11,691 bases of DNA, from contig CATIYX010000221.1 in the NCBI GenBank assembly GCA_949739095.1, positions 1 through 11,691 on the forward strand. The letters are read 5' to 3'. A program made the position numbers and the translations under genes. The DNA is from an uncultured Clostridia bacterium. Its GTDB lineage: Bacteria > Bacillota > Clostridia > RUG12999. A model generated the notes under the pieces. That model saw nothing but the letters and a program-made list of their open reading frames with translations. It made no database searches and was not told the DNA's origin. Positions 7,257-11,691 of the stretch are shown here, one piece after another; position 1 is the stretch's first letter; each line of letters opens with the position of its first letter.

Positions 7257-7958
7257 TTATGCCTGTAGTATTTCAGAAGGATCAACTGGTTTTTCATCCT
7301 GATACAACTCAAAATGCAAATGCGGCTGTTGTTTGCTTTCAAACGCACCGCTGTCTCCTACGCCGCTAATCACATCACCGGCTTTTACTTCACTGCCCAC
7401 TTGTACCATGTTATCCGTAGACAGATTGCTATATATACTGCGCATGGAACCGTGGGAAATTTCAATTACAATTCCCTTCAGTGGGTCTGTATATACTTTT
7501 TCAACCGTGCCATCAGCAACTGCTTTCACCGGCGTTCCTTTTTCACAATTGATATCAATACCGGTGTGTGTACGCCAGTCCTCATAAGTTTTAGAATAGA
7601 TTAACGTATCTTGAGAATGGGCAACCACAATTTCACCCTCTACAGGCATAGAAAATACTGTAGACTGGGAATTTGACGGCTTTGTAGCATCAGTCTCGGT
7701 TTGTGTCTTTGCTGGTTTTTCAGCTGGCTTTTCTGTTGCTTTGGCAGTTGGTGTTGGCACCGACTTTGCCGTTTCCTCCGGCAGAACAGGTGTCTGGGGT
7801 TCATTGACAACACTTTGCGTCATTTGACCACTGTCATTTTGGTTGGTACTGTTTTTGGTTGTAACGAAATAGGCTGTTAAAAATACCGCTACAACACAGA
7901 GACTTAAGGCTATGTAGAAGCCTTTCTGTCCGTGCCGTGAATTGTTATTGTTTTTCAT
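7257..7958 (-). CDS. Membrane-anchored M23/LytM peptidase-like protein, SpoIIQ-like
   Basis: This 233-residue protein has a short cytoplasmic N-terminus, one transmembrane helix (about 13-33), and a low-complexity Thr/Pro/Lys/Glu-rich linker (about 47-97). A C-terminal LytM domain covers about 105-232. The zinc and catalytic residues of M23 enzymes are present: His131 and Asp135 in HTGID, and His213/His215 in PHLHFE. The segment YSKTYEDWRTHTGIDI is typical of SpoIIQ proteins, the forespore partner of SpoIIIAH in the engulfment channel; Bacillus subtilis SpoIIQ lacks a metal ligand, whereas clostridial forms often keep it. If functional, it could act as an endopeptidase on peptidoglycan. ATG at 7958 has AGGTGG 8 bases upstream; GTG at 7970 would sit inside that site. 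It is a single-gene unit between two terminators, with a possible sigma-F promoter upstream. A general LytM endopeptidase is the main alternative. Confidence 0.88.
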   Translation of the reverse strand: MKNNNNSRHGQKGFYIALSLCVVAVFLTAYFVTTKNSTNQNDSGQMTQSVVNEPQTPVLPEETAKSVPTPTAKATEKPAEKPAKTQTETDATKPSNSQSTVFSMPVEGEIVVAHSQDTLIYSKTYEDWRTHTGIDINCEKGTPVKAVADGTVEKVYTDPLKGIVIEISHGSMRSIYSNLSTDNMVQVGSEVKAGDVISGVGDSGAFESKQQPHLHFELYQDEKPVDPSEILQA

Positions 7959-7991
7959 AAATTGCACCACCTAATTGAATTTGTTACTTCT

Positions 7992-8019
7992 ATTTTTACC
8001 AAATGAATTGCTTTTATAC
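7992..8019 (-). promoter_or_regulatory. Candidate sigma-F (or sigma-A) promoter of the SpoIIQ-like gene
   Basis: On the minus strand GTATA (8019-8015) and GGTAAAAAT (8000-7992) are 14 bases apart. These resemble the sigma-F -35 (GYATA) and -10 (GGNNANANT) elements, whose usual spacing is about 15. The start would fall about 25-30 bases before the ATG. The same bases can be read as a weak sigma-A promoter: TTGTAT, 17 bases, TAAAAA (three and four matches out of six). The SpoIIQ-like product favours the forespore reading, but the sequence does not settle it. Confidence 0.45.
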
Positions 8020-8050
8020 AAAAATCTAGTAATTTCTATGCGGTGCAATC

Positions 8051-8079
8051 AAAAAGGACCGGTCACGGCAACCGGTCCT
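8051..8079 (-). terminator. Intrinsic terminator after rho
   Basis: AGGACCGGT (8055-8063) pairs perfectly with ACCGGTCCT (8071-8079) around a 7-base loop. On the minus strand the stem runs into TTTTTGATT. It lies 7 bp after the rho stop codon and closes the dxs-to-rho gene run. Confidence 0.9.
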
Positions 8080-8086
8080 GTAGCGT

Positions 8087-9487
8087 TCAATAGAGATTAT
8101 GATGTGCCGACTTAAAATTAAATTTATCGTTTTTGAGTTCCCTGTTCATTTTTTCCACAAACTCTACATTTGTTTTAGTAGCGACTAAATTACTGATGAT
8201 ATATTCTGTAACATCTGCTGTATTAGCGTTGCCAAAGGCGCGGCGAATATGGTATACAGCATTCAGTTCCTCATATTCCAACAGGAGTTCTTCCTTACGC
8301 GTCCCAGATTTATAGATATCAATTGCCGGAAAAATACGGCGTTCTGACAGTTTACGGTCCAAATGAAGTTCCATATTACCTGTTCCTTTGAATTCTTCAA
8401 AAATAACATCATCCATCCGGCTGCCTGTTTCCACCAGTGCCGTTGCCAGAATGGTTAAACTGCCGCCATGTTCAATCTTTCTTGCTGCCCCAAAAAATTT
8501 TTTAGGTAAATGCAGTGCGCCTACCTCCAGACCGCCAGAAAGCGTTCTACCGCTGGGCGGTACCGTCATATTATAAGCGCGTGCCAGTCTGGTGATGCTA
8601 TCCAGTAAAATCACAACGTCCTGTCCGTGCTCCACAAGCCGTTTCGCACGTTCCAAAACCAACTCTGCAACCTTTGTGTGATTTTCCGGTGGCATGTCGA
8701 ATGTGGAATATACAACATCCGCACCTTCAATGGAACGAATCATATCTGTAACTTCTTCAGGACGTTCATCAATTAAAAGAACTATCATTTTCACATCATT
8801 TTGATTCGCCAGAATACTTTTCGCAATATTTTTCAGTAGTGTTGTTTTTCCGGCCTTGGGCGGCGCAACAATCAGTCCGCGTTGTCCCCTACCAATCGGG
8901 GAAATCAAATCAATAATCCGCATGGCATAGTTGCGCGGATCGTTTTCTAAACATAATTGCTGGTCCGGATATGTCGGTGCAAGCGATTCAAAGGAACGGC
9001 GCGTCCGTGCAAGATCGGGACGCTGTCCGTTGACACTTTTAATAAAAATTAGTGCTTCAAATTTTTCATTTTCACGTTTGACAGCAAATCCGACAATATT
9101 ATCTCCTGTTTTCAACTGATATCTGCGAATCATCTGTGGTGGTGTATATACATCCTCATGTCCAGAGGCCAAATATGTTTTGCTGCTGCGGATAAATCCA
9201 TATCCGTCCGGTAGCACCTCCAAAATACCATCAACGTTAGCATCGCTTTTTTGTAAATCAAAAAGAGGCTTTTTGGTATCAGCTTCCTCTCTTGTCCGTT
9301 CCTGTCGTGCAGTCTCGTGCTGCATTGATGTGGGCTGTTCCGACAGAGTTTGTCCGGATTCTGTCCGGGCATCCTGTTCCTGCAACAGAGCAGCCAACTC
9401 TTGTTTCTTATATTTTTGTAGATTTTTTAGTCCGCGCGCTTTCGCAATCTCCACAAGATTAACCCGCGTCATTTTTTGATAATCCAT
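8087..9487 (-). CDS. rho: Transcription termination factor Rho
   Basis: Rho is a hexameric RNA-dependent ATPase/helicase that releases transcripts from RNA polymerase. The protein is 466 residues. It has an N-terminal helical Rho_N domain (about 4-37), a polar Glu/Gln/Thr-rich linker (about 38-75), a cold-shock-like RNA-binding domain (about 84-155, with GILEVLPDGYGFIRS), and the RecA-like core. Walker A is APPKAGKT at 208-215 with Lys211 and Lys214; Walker B is VVILLDSITR with Asp296; the Q-loop region is SGRTLSGGLEVGALHLPKKF. All key residues appear intact. ATG at 9487 has GGAGG 8 bases upstream, inside the last codons of the preceding membrane-protein gene, whose stop is only 5 bp before. 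The GTG at 9496 would overlap that stop and lacks its own site. The strong intrinsic terminator follows directly. Confidence 0.98.
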   Translation of the reverse strand: MDYQKMTRVNLVEIAKARGLKNLQKYKKQELAALLQEQDARTESGQTLSEQPTSMQHETARQERTREEADTKKPLFDLQKSDANVDGILEVLPDGYGFIRSSKTYLASGHEDVYTPPQMIRRYQLKTGDNIVGFAVKRENEKFEALIFIKSVNGQRPDLARTRRSFESLAPTYPDQQLCLENDPRNYAMRIIDLISPIGRGQRGLIVAPPKAGKTTLLKNIAKSILANQNDVKMIVLLIDERPEEVTDMIRSIEGADVVYSTFDMPPENHTKVAELVLERAKRLVEHGQDVVILLDSITRLARAYNMTVPPSGRTLSGGLEVGALHLPKKFFGAARKIEHGGSLTILATALVETGSRMDDVIFEEFKGTGNMELHLDRKLSERRIFPAIDIYKSGTRKEELLLEYEELNAVYHIRRAFGNANTADVTEYIISNLVATKTNVEFVEKMNRELKNDKFNFKSAHHNLY

Positions 9488-9492
9488 TTTTC

Positions 9493-10002
9493 TCACCTCC
9501 GCTTATTTCTTTTTCTCAGATAAAAATGAATGCCTAAAGATAAAAGAATATCTATTAATACAAAAGCAATGACCGAAACCGGCCAAAGCAGCCAGATGGA
9601 AATTTGTAACGCTAATATGTTGATATGAAACATCCCATAGAACAGTATACCGCCTATTCCGAGAGCAAGATGAAACCCCGTTAATTTTGAAAACCATTCA
9701 AACCACCTGTTTTTTCGCGTTTCCGCAAATAGTTTCAGCAAGGGATACCAGCCGAAAAATAAAGCATAAAGAGATACTGTTTGCTTGTCAGGCACCAATA
9801 ATGTTGCCAACAATACAGTCGCAGCAAAACTGACTGCTGCATACTTAACATTTGATTCTAACAGGACAATTGCAGAAAGCAGTGCACATAAAAATAGAAA
9901 CGCACTAGTATTCACACGGATATAGGTTGCTAAAACCATCATCACAACACTAAGAGCACAGGAGAGTCCTGCTATGGCAATATTACGGCTTTTTTCATTC
10001 AT
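9493..10002 (-). CDS. Uncharacterised multi-pass membrane protein
   Basis: I do not recognise this 169-residue protein. It is very hydrophobic, with about six or seven transmembrane stretches: near 8-28, 32-50, 52-70, 75-92, 107-125, and 129-162 (probably two). The N-terminus (KSRNIAIAGLSCALSVVMMV) resembles the start of ECF S components, and a central FFGWYPLLKLF motif is followed by an amphipathic KNRWFEWFSKLTGF segment. The C-terminus is strongly basic (LRKRNKRR), consistent with a cytoplasmic end. ATG at 10002 has AGGAGG 9 bases upstream inside the thpR coding region, and the genes overlap by 8 bp. Its stop precedes the rho ATG by 5 bp and its last codons carry the rho ribosome site. Translation of thpR, this gene and rho is therefore probably coupled. 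A transporter-like role is possible but unsupported. Confidence 0.8.
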   Translation of the reverse strand: MNEKSRNIAIAGLSCALSVVMMVLATYIRVNTSAFLFLCALLSAIVLLESNVKYAAVSFAATVLLATLLVPDKQTVSLYALFFGWYPLLKLFAETRKNRWFEWFSKLTGFHLALGIGGILFYGMFHINILALQISIWLLWPVSVIAFVLIDILLSLGIHFYLRKRNKRR

Positions 10003-10558
10003 TGTTTATGCCCTCCTTTGCAGAAAACCCCTGATAGAATAATGGTAAATAACATAGCTGACCGTCTATTCGCGTACTTTCCATCAATGACAGACCACCT
10101 ACACAAATGGGAATGGCATTCTCTTTCAGACACTCAAAAACCTGTGTATATGGCTCTTTCCAAACAACTTCGCGCGCGAGCGTGATGTGCGGCGTATAGG
10201 TCTCTTTTTGAGAAATGATTCGTTCATGCCATAATTCATCTTGCAATGTACGATACACGGATAATAGTGCAGGGGTTGTTTCTATTGCTGCATAACAGAT
10301 ATCGCGTTTTTTATGAAAACAGCCAAGTCCATGGCTTTCAAGCGAAAACGCCATATGGGACATTGCAACGCGCTGTATGCAGCGTACCACTGAATCAATC
10401 TCCTGTGGATTTCGTTCTCCTAGAAACCGCACAGTAATATGAAAATTTTCGGGTCTTGAAAAATTCCCCTTTTGGACATAGGGTTTCAGTTTTGTCTGTA
10501 ACACAGTAAGCTGTTCTCGCACAGCATGTGCCAATTCAATTGCAACAAACACTCTCAT
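9995..10558 (-). CDS. thpR: RNA 2',3'-cyclic phosphodiesterase (2'-5' RNA ligase family)
   Basis: This cytoplasmic 187-residue enzyme belongs to the 2H phosphoesterase superfamily. Family members hydrolyse 2',3'-cyclic phosphate ends of RNA, and the Escherichia coli enzyme can also join tRNA halves through 2'-5' bonds. Both HxTx signatures are present: HITV at 40-43 in ENFHITVRFLGE and HITL at 124-127 in TPHITLARE, each supplying a catalytic histidine. The start MRVFVAIEL and the overall length are typical. The ATG at 10558 overlaps the tlyA stop in an ATGA arrangement (4 bp), a strong sign of coupled translation. The downstream membrane-protein gene overlaps its end by 8 bp. The true cellular substrate is unknown. 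Confidence 0.93.
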   Translation of the reverse strand: MRVFVAIELAHAVREQLTVLQTKLKPYVQKGNFSRPENFHITVRFLGERNPQEIDSVVRCIQRVAMSHMAFSLESHGLGCFHKKRDICYAAIETTPALLSVYRTLQDELWHERIISQKETYTPHITLAREVVWKEPYTQVFECLKENAIPICVGGLSLMESTRIDGQLCYLPLFYQGFSAKEGINNE

Positions 10559-11355
10559 GATTCTAATTCCTCGTGTGACAAACGGACTGTCTTCGCAATA
10601 ATATCACGCGCAACAGCTTCTGCGTCCTGCTGTTTAATATAAATAAGATATTCAATGTTTCCTTCCGGTCCGCGAATAGGTGAATAAGTTAGTCCTGCCG
10701 GAATCCATCCCAACTCCAGAACAAAATCATAAATGGTTTGAATTACTTCTTCGTGTACATTCGAGTCGCGGACAACACCTTTTTTACCGACCTTTTCACG
10801 ACCTGCTTCAAATTGCGGCTTAATAAGTGCAGCAACTGCGCCATCCGGCTTCAAAAAAGGTTTTACTGCCGGGAGAACCAGCCGCAAAGAGATGAAAGAT
10901 ACATCTACTGACATAAAATCCACCGACTCTGGAATTTGTTCTTGTGTGATATAGCGGATGTTAGTACGTTCCAGATTCACAACGCGTTCATCTGTTCGCA
11001 GTTTCCATGCCAATTGTCCATATCCAACATCCACCGCATATACCTTTGCGGCGCCATTTTGCAGCATACAATCTGTAAAACCGCCTGTAGATGCACCAAT
11101 ATCCATACATGTTTTTCCCTGCAAGGTAATCGGAAACGCCTGCATTGCTTTTTCTAGTTTAAATCCGCCGCGACTGACATATGGCATTTGCCGCCGTACT
11201 GTAATTTCACTTTCCACATCGACAAGCTGACCTGCTTTATCATATTTCACTTCTTTGATGTAGACATCTCCTGCCATAATGAATGCTTTCGCTTTTTCGC
11301 GACTGGGCGCAAGTCCTTTTTCTACCAGCAATATATCTAATCGTTGTTTTTCCAT
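10555..11355 (-). CDS. tlyA: TlyA-family rRNA (cytidine-2'-O)-methyltransferase
   Basis: TlyA enzymes methylate ribosomal RNA cytidine 2'-hydroxyls using S-adenosylmethionine. The 266-residue protein has an N-terminal S4 RNA-binding domain (about 4-60, RLDILLVEKGLAPSREKAKA) and an FtsJ-like methyltransferase domain. The latter has YVSRGGFKLEKA at 59-70 and the SAM motif DIGASTGGF at 85-93. Lys66, Asp151, Lys179 and Glu235 match the K-D-K-E catalytic tetrad known from Mycobacterium tuberculosis TlyA with the same spacing. The ATG at 11355 lies inside dxs (19 bp overlap in another frame) with only a distant GGAG about 13 bases upstream, so translation probably depends on coupling to dxs. dxs-tlyA is a common Firmicute order. 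Whether it modifies 16S as well as 23S rRNA cannot be read from sequence. Confidence 0.95.
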   Translation of the reverse strand: MEKQRLDILLVEKGLAPSREKAKAFIMAGDVYIKEVKYDKAGQLVDVESEITVRRQMPYVSRGGFKLEKAMQAFPITLQGKTCMDIGASTGGFTDCMLQNGAAKVYAVDVGYGQLAWKLRTDERVVNLERTNIRYITQEQIPESVDFMSVDVSFISLRLVLPAVKPFLKPDGAVAALIKPQFEAGREKVGKKGVVRDSNVHEEVIQTIYDFVLELGWIPAGLTYSPIRGPEGNIEYLIYIKQQDAEAVARDIIAKTVRLSHEELES

Positions 11356-11691
11356 CGTCTTACGATATCTCCAATCTTTTCGGCAACCGAATTGCCGTCC
11401 ATTCCATTGTGTTGAATCAATTCAGTTCGTGTTCCCTGTTGGATCGGCTGGTCAGGATATGCGATTTGCAAAACCTGTCTACTGATTTGCCGATGTTCCA
11501 GCAGTGCACAGATTTGTTCTCCAATACCGCCTATCGCTACACCATCTTCCATTGTGACAACCAACTTGCATTGTATGGCTTCTTTTAAAATCATAGCTTC
11601 AGGCAATGGTTTTGCTAGCCGGAGGTCCACAATAGTAATATGTATTCCCTGCGTCTCCAACTGTTCAGCAGCTTTCACTGCCTCTGATACC
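11337..11691 (-). CDS. dxs: 1-deoxy-D-xylulose-5-phosphate synthase, C-terminal part (runs off the right edge)
   Basis: This is the last 117 codons of the thiamine-diphosphate enzyme that condenses pyruvate and glyceraldehyde 3-phosphate, the first step of the non-mevalonate isoprenoid pathway. The open frame continues to the window edge (VSEAVKAAEQLE), so the apparent GTG start at 11678 is internal. The visible part is the transketolase C-terminal domain, with IVDLRLAKPLPEAMI, VVTMEDGVAIGGIGEQICAL and the AYPDQPIQQGTRTEL segment typical of DXS ends. The gene stops with TAG at 11339-11337, inside the start of tlyA, with which it overlaps by 19 bp. Confidence 0.94.
   Translation of the reverse strand, partial: VSEAVKAAEQLETQGIHITIVDLRLAKPLPEAMILKEAIQCKLVVTMEDGVAIGGIGEQICALLEHRQISRQVLQIAYPDQPIQQGTRTELIQHNGMDGNSVAEKIGDIVRRWKNND

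Noticed and set aside
7157..7348. Short minus-strand frame overlapping the LytM gene end and its terminator
   Set aside because: It runs through the terminator hairpin, has no ribosome site and overlaps a better gene in another frame.
1..11691. Mobile element, prophage, defence system or CRISPR array
   Set aside because: No transposase, integrase, repeat-spacer pattern or foreign-looking gene block was found; all genes are same-strand and core-like.

Overview
The window looks like a chromosomal segment of a low-to-mid GC, endospore-forming Clostridia-type Firmicute. The grounds are the gene neighbourhoods (dxs-tlyA; a YwiB/DUF1934 gene directly before argS), strong AGGAGG-type ribosome sites, a SpoIIQ-like LytM protein with a possible forespore promoter, and AT-rich intergenic DNA. 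All supported genes lie on the minus strand, so transcription runs from 11691 towards 1. Both ends cut genes: dxs at the right edge and proB at the left edge. No RNA gene, insertion sequence, CRISPR array or phage module was seen.

In transcription order, block 1 (11691-8051) is a tightly packed run: dxs (C-terminus), tlyA, thpR, an unrecognised multi-pass membrane protein, and rho. Neighbours overlap by 19, 4 and 8 bp, and the last junction has a 5 bp gap, so translational coupling is likely. A clear intrinsic terminator follows rho. The block joins isoprenoid precursor synthesis (Dxs), rRNA methylation (TlyA), RNA-end processing (ThpR family) and transcription termination (Rho).

Block 2 (8050-7181) is a single gene for a membrane-anchored M23/LytM protein resembling SpoIIQ, with intact metal-binding residues. 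It has a terminator on each side, and its upstream gap holds a sigma-F-like promoter candidate. Block 3 (7180-5905) is rodA, the SEDS peptidoglycan polymerase, behind a well-formed extended -10 promoter and followed by a 13-bp perfect hairpin with no U-tract on the coding strand.

Block 4 (5904-1) holds a DUF1934 (YwiB-like) gene, argS, a secreted SLH-like protein, a secreted S41 carboxyl-terminal protease, an ECF transporter S component and proB. The first four are closely spaced. A 122-base gap before the ECF gene contains a leader with two mutually exclusive G/C-rich helices, the best candidate here for an undescribed cis-regulatory RNA. The rest of the window is mostly core, housekeeping-type sequence.
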